Shown in pieces: positions 17,581 to 26,781 of a DNA stretch of 64,000 bases (the first letter of the stretch is position 1; each line of letters begins with the position of its first letter). The notes beneath the pieces are model-generated. The model was not told the DNA's origin, ran no database searches, and saw only the letters and a program-made list of their open reading frames with translations. Source of the DNA: Actinoplanes sp. TBRC 11911 (GTDB lineage Bacteria; Actinomycetota; Actinomycetes; Mycobacteriales; Micromonosporaceae); NCBI RefSeq assembly GCF_012933445.1, contig NZ_JABBNC010000010.1, positions 1 through 64,000 of the forward strand. The letters run 5' to 3'. The position numbers were made by a program, and so were the translations under genes.

Positions 17581-18020
17581 ATAGGGGACACCACTTCCTG
17601 CCGTTATGGGCTATCGTCGTCCGTCAATCGTGCACGGACACCGGGGGCCTGCCGTGATCGCATCTGACGTGACGCCCGCACGCGCGTCATGACCCTTTCA
17701 GCCTGGTCAGCACCTCCCGGCCACCGCCCGCCACGGCACCGCACCGCCGGCGAGCGTGTGACACAGCCCGCGGTTCCCGCGCCTCGACTGACACGCGCCG
17801 GCGCTCCCGGCCGCCGCCCGGCAAGGCCATGCGCCGCAGACCGTCGTGTGACGCCGCTCTCCATCGTTCGCCGTCGTGGCACCCCGCTCGCGGCCGTAGC
17901 GGCGCCGATCCAGAATCGGGCCGCGGCCGATCCCGCTGCTCCACGGCGCCGCGCCGGCAGCGATCCGATGCGGCTCCGCGCGCTTCTCGTGAGCTCGCCC
18001 GCGGCGCGGAGCGGTCGGTC
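17289..18020. other. Intergenic stretch with decaying repeats
   Basis: The first 290 bp are the degenerate tandem repeat. The rest, to 18020, has open frames on both strands but no ribosome binding site, no recognisable protein and no conserved motif that I can see. It includes the leader of the kinase gene. Confidence 0.5.
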
Positions 18021-18866
18021 ATGACGACCGACGCGTGGCCACGCACCGCACGCCTGGACGTCCCCGCCATCATCGACAAGATCGCGGAGATCACGGGCGT
18101 ACGGCTGATCCTCGAAGGGCCCTGTCCCGGCGGGGAGGTCGGGGCGGCGTACGTGCGCTGGCCCGACGGACGCCGCAGCGTCCTGACCGAAGGCCGCTCC
18201 CGCACCGGCGCCCTCGTCGACCGGGCACGGGCAGCGGGCGTGCCCACCGCGCGGCAGCAGCTCGCCGCGCACGTCGACGGCGTACGGGTGATCGTGCAGG
18301 AACGCCTGCCCGGCAGCCCGCCCGCCGCCCTCGACGCCGGCCTGGTCCGGCAGATGATCGCCGTGACCGACCGGCTCGCCGGGCTGCTCACCGACGCACC
18401 CGAACGCGCACCCGTCGACCTGTACCTGACCGGCGACGGACCCGGGTTCTGCCTGCACGAACCCCTGGCCGGCTACAACGAACGCACCGCCCGGCTGCTC
18501 GACTGGATCCACCGCGTCGGCGCCGACGGATCCGCGATGCTCGGCGACGACCTGGTGCACCTCGACTTCCACCCCGGCAACATCCTCGTCGAGGACGGCC
18601 GGATCAGCGGCGTCGTCGACTGGGACGGCGCCACCCGCGGCGACCGGCACTTCGACCTGGTCACCCTGCGGTTCACGCTGGGCTGGCAGGCGCCGCACCT
18701 GACCGGCCCGCTCGACGAACGCCTCGCCACGATCTCCGAACGGCGGCGCCGCGCCTACTGGGCGCACATGAGCCTGCGGCAGGTCGACTGGTCCATCCGC
18801 CACCACGACAGCGCCACCGTCGAACGTTGGCTGCAGGTCGCCGAATCCGGCATCGTCCCCGCCTGA
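18021..18866 (+). CDS. Aminoglycoside phosphotransferase-family kinase
   Basis: A 281-residue APH/choline-kinase-fold protein. The catalytic loop is HLDFHPGN (Asp as base, Asn as metal ligand) and the metal-binding Asp follows in VVDWDGA. ATG 18021 has GGAG 9 nt upstream (18008-18011); an in-frame extension to 17829 is Arg-rich and unlike a protein. The family phosphorylates antibiotics, amino alcohols, sugars or proteins, so a resistance role is not established. It stands alone. Confidence 0.85.
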   Translation: MTTDAWPRTARLDVPAIIDKIAEITGVRLILEGPCPGGEVGAAYVRWPDGRRSVLTEGRSRTGALVDRARAAGVPTARQQLAAHVDGVRVIVQERLPGSPPAALDAGLVRQMIAVTDRLAGLLTDAPERAPVDLYLTGDGPGFCLHEPLAGYNERTARLLDWIHRVGADGSAMLGDDLVHLDFHPGNILVEDGRISGVVDWDGATRGDRHFDLVTLRFTLGWQAPHLTGPLDERLATISERRRRAYWAHMSLRQVDWSIRHHDSATVERWLQVAESGIVPA

Positions 18867-18899
18867 CCCGCGGTGGTCGCCCTGCGATCGAGCGTCCAG

Positions 18900-18989
18900 C
18901 CTGAACCGCGGACTGCCGCCCACGCGATGAGCGTCGCCGCCTAACCTGAACCGCGGCGTGCCGCCCCCGCGATGAGCGTCGCCGCCTAA
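18900..18989. repeat. 45-bp tandem repeat, two copies
   Basis: The unit begins CCTGAACCGCGG and ends GCGTCGCCGCCTAA, at 18900-18944 and 18945-18989, with only a few differences. It lies just after the kinase stop. A shorter related piece (CGATCGAGCGTCCAG) precedes it. Confidence 0.7.
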
Positions 18990-19404
18990 AACGCCGCTCG
19001 GCGAAAGTCGCACCGCGATGCGTGTGCCCGCCGGGAGGCCGGCGCGCGGCATCCCCGGCGAGGTGCGGTTGCGCTACTGCGACGTGATGGGCAACCGGGG
19101 AAATCTGCGGCCGGCCCCCGCCGACCCGACGATCGAGGTGGTCGCCCGGGGTTTTCCGGCGGTCGTGTTGCCTGGCCGGCAGATCGAGCCCGGACATGAT
19201 CTCGCCAAGAACGGTCACGTCGAGCGGATCGAGGGCGGACTGGCCCTGCCGTGTGCAGCTCCGAGCGCAACTTGGGAGCGATGCGGCTCGACCCCGGCGC
19301 TCGCGAGTCGAGCCACAACGGGCCAAGACCCGATGTGCAACTTGAACCCGCTGCGGCCACGGGGATCGCGATGGTCGTCTGGCGATCTCTGTGACCGGGG
19401 CGGG

Positions 19405-19642
19405 TTTCCGCTGTGTGGACATTGCGGCCACATCGTGGGCTTTCTGTGAACCTTGGAGAGTTACGCCCACATGCGAGCCATAACTTGCCAAGGTTCACAT
19501 CTGGCCGGGAAATCCTGCCGTGCGAAAGCCGCGTTTCGGGGCAAAATCATGCTCCACAATGGACGGGAGTCCCACATCGCGGACGCGGGTTTCAGGAGGT
19601 GGTCGCCGGTCTCAGTATGCGGCCACGAGTCCCACGAAGTGG
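19405..19642 (-). repeat. 237-bp interspersed element, copy b
   Basis: Full-length copy (238 bp) in inverse orientation. The hairpin arms are 19445-19463 and 19481-19499 (TGTGAACCTTGG...TTA, 17 of 19 paired) around a loop that reads GGCTCGCATGTGGGCG on the minus strand. The same series of ATGTGG-type motifs follows on the far side, including CTCCACAATGGAC near 19551. Confidence 0.82.
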
Positions 19643-19816
19643 AAGCGTCGAGGGGTCGCTGGCTGAGCCTGGCTGCCAGCGGACCAGCTCGGTCCGCGCC
19701 GGTCACCGGAAATATCGGATATGCGTGGCCTGGGCGCACCTGATGGGAGGGTGAAGTCGCAGGTGACTCGGTGATCAGCGGCGCGGTCTCCGTGCGCCTG
19801 CGGGGGCACAGCGGAC

Positions 19817-20002
19817 GACGCGCGAGCGGAGCGCTTATCGGCTACGGCCGCTGAGTCGGATCGGGGCGTACTCGTTGCGACGCGCGAGCGGAGCGCTTAT
19901 CGGCTACGGCCGCTGAGTCGGATCAGGGCGTACTCGTCGCGACGCGCGAGCAGAGCGCTGATCGCCCGACGGCCGCTGAGCCGGACCAGGGCTTACTCGT
20001 CA
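19817..20002. repeat. 62-bp tandem repeat, three copies
   Basis: Units start at 19817, 19879 and 19941 with GACGCGCGAGC. The first two are almost identical; the third has diverged. Each contains CGGCCGCTGAG and ends near GCGTACTCGT. It is unrelated in sequence to the 62-bp units inside the MITE. Confidence 0.85.
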
Positions 20003-20182
20003 GGCCGCGATTTGTCACCGGGCGGCCAAGCATCGCTACCGGCTAGGCCGCACCCCGTCCAGCGTGGTGGCCCGCCCACCCCAACGTGCGATCCAGCGAC
20101 GCGCTCCGGCCCACACGTGGTCCGATCCGGCATCGTCCCTGCTCGGCCGCCACCCGCCACCTCGTGCGATCATGTCGGCCTG

Positions 20183-20956
20183 ATGCCGAACGCGACCTCG
20201 CGCACGCCCCTGGCCTGGCGAATCATGCTCGCCATCGGCCCCGCCGTGGTGTTCCCGCTGTGCCGCCTACGGGTGCACGGCACCGTCCCGGCCACACTCC
20301 GCGGCCGCCCGCTGATCCTCGCCGCGAACCACATCAGCCCCTTCGACCCGGTCGTGATGACCGCCGCCTGCCGCAAAGCCGGCATCGCCCCGCGCATCCT
20401 GGCCACCGGCGGCGTGTTCGACGCCCCGATCCTGGGGCCGGCGATGCGCGCCGCCGGGCACATCCGCGTCGACCGCAACACCGGCAGCGTCGCCGACGCG
20501 CTCCCGGCCGCGGCCGCCGCACTGGGTGAGGGCTCGATGCTGCTGATCTACCCGGAAGGCCGCATCGGGCTCGACCCGTGGCTGTGGCCGGAACGTGGCA
20601 AGACCGGCGTCGCCCGCATGGCCGCCGTCTCCGGCGCCGAGGTCCTGCCGGTCGCCCAGTGGGGCGCGCACGCCGTGCTGCCCTACGACACCCCGAACGG
20701 GCTGCTCAAATCCCTGCTCAAGGCGATGCTGCGGCGCCCGGTCGTACATGTCGCGTTCGGCACCGAACCGGTCGACCTCAGCACCGTCACCGGCACCCCC
20801 GGCGCCCGCGCCATGCAAGCCACCCGCCTGATCATGGCCGCGATCGACGACACCCTCACCCCGCTGCGCCGCACCGAGATGCGCACCCCGCACGTCGTCG
20901 ACCCCAGCCGGCCACCGGACCTCTCCCGCGTACGACCACGCCCCGCCCCACGCTGA
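20183..20956 (+). CDS. PlsC-type lysophospholipid acyltransferase
   Basis: A 257-residue membrane-associated acyltransferase that would move an acyl group onto a glycerophosphate or lysolipid. It has the HX4D catalytic motif in NHISPFD and the PEGR substrate-binding motif in YPEGRIG, with an N-terminal hydrophobic stretch (MLAIGPAVVFPLC). ATG 20183 is the most reasonable start, although no strong ribosome binding site precedes it; in-frame sequence back to 20012 is Pro/Arg-rich. Confidence 0.88.
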   Translation: MPNATSRTPLAWRIMLAIGPAVVFPLCRLRVHGTVPATLRGRPLILAANHISPFDPVVMTAACRKAGIAPRILATGGVFDAPILGPAMRAAGHIRVDRNTGSVADALPAAAAALGEGSMLLIYPEGRIGLDPWLWPERGKTGVARMAAVSGAEVLPVAQWGAHAVLPYDTPNGLLKSLLKAMLRRPVVHVAFGTEPVDLSTVTGTPGARAMQATRLIMAAIDDTLTPLRRTEMRTPHVVDPSRPPDLSRVRPRPAPR

Positions 20957-21146
20957 GAGCACCCACCTCGACGAGACGACGAAGGTCAGCGACGCGACAT
21001 CGCACCCGGCCCACCGAGGCAGGGGAGGCTCCGCCGCAAACCGGGCAAGCGTGCTCACGGCGACAGACCGTGGCTGCTCACCGAGCATCCGCCCAGGCCG
21101 GGCAGCGCAGAACTCGTACGCGGATCGACCACAGCCGCACACCCGC

Positions 21147-21653
21147 CTAGAGCCCGATTCGGACCGGCCGCCCCGGAACTCCCGCCGCGAGCAGCGATGT
21201 CAACGCTGCGCTCAGGTCGCTGGGCGAGAACAACTCACTTCCCGAATAGCCGGCGATCTCCGAAAGCTGCCACCAGCGGAACGCCCCCAGATTCTCCTCC
21301 GCGGCGAGCTGACCGGACGTCAGCTCACCACGGGGCTGGAAGTGGTTCGCCCGGATGAGGAAGTAGTCGTTGACGATGCCGCCGGAGCCCCGCGGATGGT
21401 CGGCCGCCGAAATTTCCTGGTGCCAGATGTGCGGCGGATCGGCGGTGACCGCCAGACCGGTTTCCTCACGCAGTTCACGACGCAGAGCCGTCAGCGGGTC
21501 TTCACCGGCTTCGATGCCACCGCCCGGCGCCGCCCAAACCGCCTTCGCCCGCTCCGGCACCGCCGGGTGCGGAAAGTCGAACCGGCAGAGCAGGACGCGG
21601 TCGTCCTCATCAAGGATGATCGCGCGGACCGCGAGACGCAGGTTCGACGTCAT
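21147..21653 (-). CDS. Nudix hydrolase
   Basis: About 168 residues from ATG 21653 (MTSNLRLAVRAII). The Nudix box is complete: GGGIEAGE, then RRELREETGL. The C-terminal half has an aromatic-rich FRWWQLSEI segment seen in several Nudix subfamilies. Substrate unknown. An in-frame extension to 21728 lacks a ribosome binding site and would overlap the next gene. It lies 61 bp downstream of the gene ending at 21715 and may be co-transcribed with it. Confidence 0.88.
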   Translation of the reverse strand: MTSNLRLAVRAIILDEDDRVLLCRFDFPHPAVPERAKAVWAAPGGGIEAGEDPLTALRRELREETGLAVTADPPHIWHQEISAADHPRGSGGIVNDYFLIRANHFQPRGELTSGQLAAEENLGAFRWWQLSEIAGYSGSELFSPSDLSAALTSLLAAGVPGRPVRIGL

Positions 21654-21714
21654 GGCATATGAGGAAGCGCTAGGACAATCGGCACCGCCGCACGCTACCA
21701 ACCAAGAGGTCCCG

Positions 21715-22404
21715 TCAGCCGGCCTCACCCAGCTCCGCCAGCCGCGCCTCGATCTCGGCCAGCTCGGCCCGCAACCGCGACGCCTGCTGCTCCGCGTCGG
21801 CCCGCTCCGACGCCATGATCTGCTCGACCGCCTCCTGCACCCCCGGGACGTCGACCAGCGACACCATCCGCAACGCCTCCGCCGGCTTGATCACATACGG
21901 CTTGGCGAGAGCCTTCGTGCCCTGCGACGCGGCAACCGTCCACTCGCCCTCGGCGTACGCCAAAATGACCGTGAGACCCGCCGGAGCCTTCGCCTTCGCG
22001 GTCTTCGCCGCGGCCTTGCGGGGCGCCGGAACCACACTCTCGGGCTTGTCCACCGTCTCCACCTTCTTCTCCTCCGGCAACGGCTTGTCGATCAAAAACT
22101 CCGGCTCCGGCACGGCCGGCTCCGGGTCCGGCTCGGGCTTCGCCGCCGCCTTCTTCGCCGCCGCACCCCGCGGCGCCACCTGCAGGTCAGCGGGGGAGAA
22201 CGGCAACTCGTCACGCCCGAACCGCACCACCACCCACTCGTCCGACTCCGCCGGATCGGTCAGCGCCACCACCTGCCCGATCTGCCCCGCGATCTGCCCC
22301 GCCGACTCGGTGAACTGCACCCGCGGCTTACGCCCGGCGTCCACACCGTCGCGGATCACCTGCAACTCGTCGGTGCTCAAACCCCGGACCCCGGTCGTCA
22401 CCAT
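21715..22404 (-). CDS. Conserved-looking hypothetical protein with Lys/Ala/Pro linker
   Basis: About 229 residues. ATG 22404 has GGAG 8 nt upstream. An N-terminal globular region (to about 75, including WVVVRFGRDELPFSPADL) is followed by a Lys/Ala/Pro/Glu-rich linker, a second small domain (VILAYAEGEWTVAASQG) and a C-terminal coiled coil (AEQQASRLRAELAEIEARLAEL). I do not recognise the family. The positively charged linker resembles nucleic-acid-associated proteins, but this is weak evidence. Confidence 0.7.
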   Translation of the reverse strand: MVTTGVRGLSTDELQVIRDGVDAGRKPRVQFTESAGQIAGQIGQVVALTDPAESDEWVVVRFGRDELPFSPADLQVAPRGAAAKKAAAKPEPDPEPAVPEPEFLIDKPLPEEKKVETVDKPESVVPAPRKAAAKTAKAKAPAGLTVILAYAEGEWTVAASQGTKALAKPYVIKPAEALRMVSLVDVPGVQEAVEQIMASERADAEQQASRLRAELAEIEARLAELGEAG

Positions 22405-22468
22405 CACACCCACTCCTTCTTCGAACAACTGTGCGAGAACTTTCTACCAGGACCCACCGACAAAACCC

Positions 22469-23191
22469 TCACCGCAACGGCGAACGCGCCGTCACGCAAT
22501 ATTCGCGCCCCGCCGGATCCCGCAACGTCGTCCACTCACCGACCACCCGCCGCACCACCACAGCCCCCAACGCCCGATGCCGAACCACCTCCGCGTCCAC
22601 GTCGTCACACGCCAGATCCACATGCATCCGCGCCGCCCCCGACCCCAGACGCTGGAACAACAACCGCAACGGCATCCCCGGACCCCGCTGAAAATGCTCG
22701 AACTCCGGCAACCCCGTCGGCCTGCGCGACCACCCGGTCAGACCCTCCCAGAAACCGACCTCCACCTCGTACGCGGCATCCGGCAGATCCACACTCACCT
22801 GATCCACCAGCGACAACTGCCCACCCGGCCACCGCACCGGCGCCGGCAGCCGCGCCTCCCCACGCCACCCCACCAGACAGAACAACAACCCGGCGGGGGA
22901 GCGCAGCACGATCAACCCCTCCTCGGCACGCACCACCCGCGCCCCCAGCGAAACCGCCACCCCGGCAACCGCCCGCACATCATCGACATGCAGATCCAGA
23001 TGCGAACGCGCCGGCGGATCACCCACCACCTGCACCCGCACGTACGCGTCCCCGTCGCGCGGCACCAACGTCGCGAACTCGCCACCCGCCCCACGCCGCC
23101 GCGACAACGACGCCCCGGTCACCCCAAGCCAGAAACCCTCCGCCACCCGTACTGGCGAATCCAGAAAAACCGTCATCCACCGAACATCCAC
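22469..23191 (-). CDS. Two-domain VOC (glyoxalase-like) protein
   Basis: A 240-residue protein built of two vicinal-oxygen-chelate half domains (about 1-110 and 125-240). Each has the beta-alpha-beta pattern with HLDLHVDDV or MHVDLACDDV and a terminal LRSPAGLLFCLV or LRDPAGREYCVT strand. The function could be resistance, isomerase or dioxygenase-like; metal ligands are not conserved well enough to tell. It is the last divergent gene before the beta-helix protein. Confidence 0.83.
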   Translation of the reverse strand: MDVRWMTVFLDSPVRVAEGFWLGVTGASLSRRRGAGGEFATLVPRDGDAYVRVQVVGDPPARSHLDLHVDDVRAVAGVAVSLGARVVRAEEGLIVLRSPAGLLFCLVGWRGEARLPAPVRWPGGQLSLVDQVSVDLPDAAYEVEVGFWEGLTGWSRRPTGLPEFEHFQRGPGMPLRLLFQRLGSGAARMHVDLACDDVDAEVVRHRALGAVVVRRVVGEWTTLRDPAGREYCVTARSPLR

Positions 23192-23279
23192 CGCAGCAAT
23201 CTACCGGTCACAATGCCCCGACGAAGATCCGCCAAGCCACCCCCGGACAGCCCGCACTCCTAAGTGGAATGCTCCAGAG

Positions 23280-24650
23280 GTGACCCCCGACGAACCGGGC
23301 ACGTTATCCCCGGCCGAACAACAACTATGGGACGCCTTCCCGTACGGCCGGACAGTCAAATTCGCCCAACCCCAGCCCGTACGCGCGTCGCTCATCCGAA
23401 CCCTGCTCCTCGGCGCCCGGCCCCCCGAACCCGGCCACCGCGCCGCCCTGTCCCTGCACGGCGCCGACATCACCGGCCACCTCGACCTCTACCAGGCCGA
23501 AGCCGACCCCGCGATCAACTTCACCGGCTGCACCTTCGACACCGTGCCCACCCTCTCGTTCGCCCGCCTGCGCTCCGTCTCCTTCACCAACTGCACCCTG
23601 CCCGGCCTCGACGCCTTCGCCGTCACCGTCGCCGGCAGCCTCGGCCTCGTCAAATCCACCATCCTGGGCGGCCTGGTCATCTACGGCGCCCACGTCACCG
23701 GCAACATCGACCTCGACTGGGCACACATCCGAGCCGGCCACCGCCCCGCCGACCAGTTCGGCGACCGCGCCGCCGCCGTCTTCGGTGAAGCCGTCCAGAT
23801 CGGCCGCCACCTCTACCTGCAGGGCACCACCTGCACCGGCGACATCGACCTCACCGGCATGCACGCCGGCGGCAGCATCCACGCCCAGCAGGGCCTGCGC
23901 GTGCACGGCCGGCTACTCCTGCGCTCCGCCGACATCACCGGCGAGATCAACCTGACCGACGCGCTGCTGCTCAACCCCGGCGCCACCGCCCTGGACGCCT
24001 GGGGCGTACGCGCCGGACAGCTCACCCTGCTCGCCCCGCACATCGAAGGCACCGTCGACCTACGCCACGCCCAGTTCCAGATCCTGCGCGACGACCCCGG
24101 CCACTGGCCCGCCCGGCTACGCCTGGACGGCACCCGATACACCGCCCTCGAACCCGCCGGCACCGCCCGCACCCGCCTGCCGTGGCTCGACCGCGACCCC
24201 GCCGGATACCGCCCCCAGCCGTACGAACAACTCGCCACCCTGTACCGCCAGATCGGCCACGACACCGACGCCCGCACCGTCCTGCTCGCCCGGCAACGCC
24301 GCCGCCGGCGAGGACTGACCCCACCCGGCCAAGCGTGGAGCCTGCTGCAGGACATCCTGCTCGGCTACGGATACCGCCCCGGTCGCGCCGCCCTCTGGCT
24401 GCTGGCACTGACCGTGGCCGGCACCATCGTCTTCACCGTCGACCCACCGGCCCGCGGCCGCGCCGGCACCACCTTCCACCCGCTCGTCTACACCCTCGAC
24501 CTGCTGCTGCCCATCGTGAACTTCGGCCAGGAGACCACCTTCGGCGTCAGCGGGGACGCCCAGTGGCTGGCCTACGCCCTGACCGCGCTGGGCTGGCTGC
24601 TGTTCACCGCCGTAGCCGCCGCCCTGACCCGAACCTTCAGCCGCTCGTAA
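23280..24650 (+). CDS. Beta-helix membrane protein
   Basis: A 456-residue protein. Residues about 45-270 form a repeating pattern of roughly 20 residues (GADITGHLDL, GAHVTGNIDL, GTTCTGDIDL, SADITGEINL, HIEGTVDL), the mark of a right-handed beta-helix. Two C-terminal hydrophobic helices flank DLLLPIVNFGQET. Related actinobacterial proteins are often labelled membrane-associated oxidoreductase, but I see no redox motif. The helix probably faces the cytosol as a scaffold on the membrane. GTG 23280 is the start. Confidence 0.75.
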   Translation: MTPDEPGTLSPAEQQLWDAFPYGRTVKFAQPQPVRASLIRTLLLGARPPEPGHRAALSLHGADITGHLDLYQAEADPAINFTGCTFDTVPTLSFARLRSVSFTNCTLPGLDAFAVTVAGSLGLVKSTILGGLVIYGAHVTGNIDLDWAHIRAGHRPADQFGDRAAAVFGEAVQIGRHLYLQGTTCTGDIDLTGMHAGGSIHAQQGLRVHGRLLLRSADITGEINLTDALLLNPGATALDAWGVRAGQLTLLAPHIEGTVDLRHAQFQILRDDPGHWPARLRLDGTRYTALEPAGTARTRLPWLDRDPAGYRPQPYEQLATLYRQIGHDTDARTVLLARQRRRRRGLTPPGQAWSLLQDILLGYGYRPGRAALWLLALTVAGTIVFTVDPPARGRAGTTFHPLVYTLDLLLPIVNFGQETTFGVSGDAQWLAYALTALGWLLFTAVAAALTRTFSRS

Positions 24651-24760
24651 TCGCGGCGGCCGAATGTGTGGTTGCGCGGGGGAGCCGCCAATCTCGGGCA
24701 CGCGAGCGGCCTCGCTATCCGGGAGACGCACATGACTCACGGGCGCGGCCGCCGGCAACA

Positions 24761-24982
24761 GGTCCTCGCGAGGTCAGGGGCAGGGGAGCGGCGGCCGTAC
24801 AAGGAAAGCCGGGCGTGGACCGCCGCCTCGCGCCGCCAGAATCAGGTCCCGCGGGTCAGGGGAGCGGCGGCCGAACAGGGAAAGCCGCGCGCGGACCGGC
24901 ATCTGGTCCCGCGGAGCTCAGTGGGCAGGGGAGCCGCAACCGCGCAAGGAAAGCCGGGTGCGGACCACCGCCTTGCCCTGTA
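24761..24982. repeat. Degenerate 60-80 bp tandem repeat, three copies
   Basis: Units begin GGTCCTCGCG or GGTCCCGCG at 24761, 24845 and 24905. Each continues with a GGGGAGC segment, an AAGGAAAGCC-like segment and a GCGGACC segment. The array lies about 110 bp after the beta-helix gene. Confidence 0.6.
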
Positions 24983-25413
24983 CGGCATCAGCTCCCGCAC
25001 ACCAAGCCATCGCGGTTAGAGCGACGAGCCGGCAACGGAGAAAACCCGCGAGGACCGGCCAGAGGCGCACTTGCGGCGCTCCGGGCCGAGCGTGGGTGAG
25101 GCGTGCCGAACGCGAGGCGGCGGGAGCTGTCTGACGCTTCTGGTGACTGCGCTGTCCGCGATCGCGCCCGCTCGGTCCGGTACTGCACGCGACAGACGAC
25201 CAGCGGCGTCGGCACGAACAGCGCGATCGATGTGAAGCAGCAGTGACCGGCCGAGTCCGTTCCTGAGCCGGTTGCAGGGATCGGCAGCCCTGGCGCGGGC
25301 CACGAGGACAATTTTCGGAGCGGCGATTGCGGCTCGGCCACGTCGTCGCGCAGGGGCTACAGGCCGCTGGCCGAACGCAGCCGTTTCCGCTGCTCCGCCC
25401 ATCGACCAAATCC

Positions 25414-25441
25414 CAGGTCGATAATGTACATTATGTCAATC
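25414..25441. other. dif: dif chromosome dimer resolution site
   Basis: A 28-bp Xer recombination site with 11-bp arms CAGGTCGATAA and TTATGTCAATC around the 6-bp centre TGTACA. The core ATAATGTACATTAT (25421-25434) is a perfect palindrome. The stretch GATAATGTACATTATGTCAA matches the actinobacterial dif consensus as I recall it (GATAATnnACATTATGTCAA) at every fixed position. XerC and XerD would bind the left and right arms, assisted by FtsK, near the replication terminus. Only one canonical copy is visible. Confidence 0.88.
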
Positions 25442-25984
25442 TAGCGGAGAGAGGGCGGTCCCCGAGAGGGGTGGCTGACCTTTCGGCGGTACGTGGTTCT
25501 CGCGATGATCCAGCCGCCCCGACCTCCCGGAGCTGACCCGGCGGATCGTGTCGACGAGCTCCACGAGATGCCTAAGCACGCACTCCGTAGCCCGGCTGGT
25601 CACCGACAAGGTCGACCGCGACGGTTGCAGTAACGATCGCGGTGCGGTCCTAGGCCCGGTCGCAGTTGTAGTTGCTGGCCCGGTCCGGTCCGGGGCCCGA
25701 TTGCAGCTGCGGTCCTGGGCGCGGTCGTCGCCTCCGCCCCCATGCGGTCCTGGGCACGTCGTCGCCTCCGCCCCCACCTCACGGATGCCGTTCATGCGGA
25801 GCGCCTCGCCGACCGGGCGTCGGCGAACGCAGGCCGCCCGGCACAAGGCGCTGCCAAACCGTGTCGTTGCAGTCAACGTGGCGAGGCCCAACTCGCCTGC
25901 ACGTCGACCGTAACCCCATGATCAAGCACCGCTTTGTCGCCTTGACCCCACTTTGGTGCGGCCGATTCAGCGCGGCGCGGCCTG

Positions 25985-26047
25985 GTTTTCGAGACCTTGG
26001 AGAGTTATGGCTCGTATGTGGGCGCAACTCTCCAAGGTCTCGAAAAC
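25985..26047 (+). repeat. 237-bp element, truncated core (copy c)
   Basis: Only the hairpin is well conserved: 22-bp perfect arms 25985-26006 and 26026-26047 (GTTTTCGAGACCTTGGAGAGTT on one side) around the 19-nt loop with GGCTCGTATGTGGGCGC. The ATGTGG motif series present in the other copies cannot be traced on either side. It has the longest perfect stem of the six copies. Confidence 0.8.
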
Positions 26048-26102
26048 AGTCGCGAACCGGCCGCCGCAAAGCTGAGATAAGCGACGAATCAACCGTTCAA
26101 TG

Positions 26103-26126
26103 TGGACTATAGTCCAGACTATGGAC
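26103..26126. promoter_or_regulatory. Overlapping palindromes
   Basis: TGGACTATAGTCCA (26103-26116) is a perfect 14-bp palindrome, and its right half pairs again as GTCCA (26112-26116) with TGGAC (26122-26126). It is AT-richer than its surroundings. No gene starts nearby, so a role is unknown. Confidence 0.3.
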
Positions 26127-26752
26127 GGTTCCGCCCAGATAGTGAGACGGCGAGGCGGGGCGGCCGGCAAGAGTGGGCTCACCGTCGCACCCGATGCACG
26201 CCAAATCCCGCTTTATGCGGCCTAACCAGACACCGCGACGGGCGGCAACCAGCGGCAGCCACCGCACCGCCGCCATGGCAGCCCAGCCCAGCCACCCGAA
26301 CACCGCGACACGCGGCAACACCCGAACCCCGCGGTATGGAGGCGTCGGCCGGCGCAGATGGAAGCGGCGGCCGGCCCGCAGTCCCAGCCGGCGATCGGGA
26401 GAAGCGGCCGACCGGTGAGCCCAGGAGACGCCCGTTCTACCGCTTCGTTGACGGGCGTGGCGGCTTCGAGGCGATGACGGCGACAGGCGGCCGCAGCGGG
26501 TCCGCCGCGATCGGTCGGCACCGCCCGCGTGCGGCTCGACACCTGTGGCCCGGCGGCGCTGGGCGGCACGTGAACGCTGCCGCAGGTCGCCGAGCCCGCC
26601 CCAGCGACCTGCAGCAGCCCGCGCTCCCTCCCCGCCGCCGCGGGTGCGGCCCGGCACCGCCACTTTGCTGATCATGGCGCTAGGGCGACATCCGCCGTAG
26701 TGGCGCCGCGAACCGGAGAACGGGACATCGACGGATAGGCGAATCGTCCCGA

Positions 26753-26758
26753 TATAAT
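26753..26758 (+). promoter_or_regulatory. Consensus -10 box of the recombinase gene
   Basis: TATAAT ends 5 bp before ATG 26764, so transcription starting about 7 nt downstream would begin at or next to the start codon, giving a leaderless mRNA. No good -35 is visible; TCGACG at 26728 is weak and 19 bp away. Confidence 0.5.
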
Positions 26759-26781
26759 GCATAATGTGTCTTATGCATGGG
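26754..26781. other. dif-like dyad overlapping the recombinase start codon
   Basis: ATGCATAA (26757-26764) and TTATGCAT (26771-26778) are perfect inverted arms separated by TGTGTC, the spacing of a Xer site. The string ATAATGT followed three bases later by TTATG is shared with the dif site at 25414. The ATG of the recombinase lies across the left arm and centre. It could be a recombination target, an operator for autoregulation, or both. Confidence 0.55.

Larger units (their letters stand above)
18867..20182. other. Gene-free stretch carrying three kinds of repeat
   Basis: No convincing gene is present. It holds the 45-bp duplication, copy b of the 237-bp element (19405-19642) and a 62-bp triplicated repeat (19817-20002). 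The remaining sequence (19000-19400 and 19650-19810) shows nothing recognisable. Confidence 0.55.
24651..26763. other. Gene-free region containing the dif site
   Basis: Over 2.1 kb without a credible gene. It holds a 60-80 bp tandem array (24761-24982), the dif site (25414-25441), a 35-bp duplication (about 25709-25778), the truncated hairpin copy c (25985-26047) and the palindrome TGGACTATAGTCCA (26103-26116). The rest is high-GC sequence with no motif I recognise. A terminus dimer-resolution site in such a gene desert is common. Confidence 0.6.

Noticed and set aside
18021..18866. Antibiotic resistance gene call for the APH-family kinase
   Set aside because: The fold is shared by many metabolic kinases, and nothing in the sequence or context points to an aminoglycoside substrate.
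24651..26763. Small genes in the dif gene desert, for example a minus-strand frame 25436-25891
   Set aside because: Translations are low complexity, overlap short tandem repeats and have no ribosome binding site.
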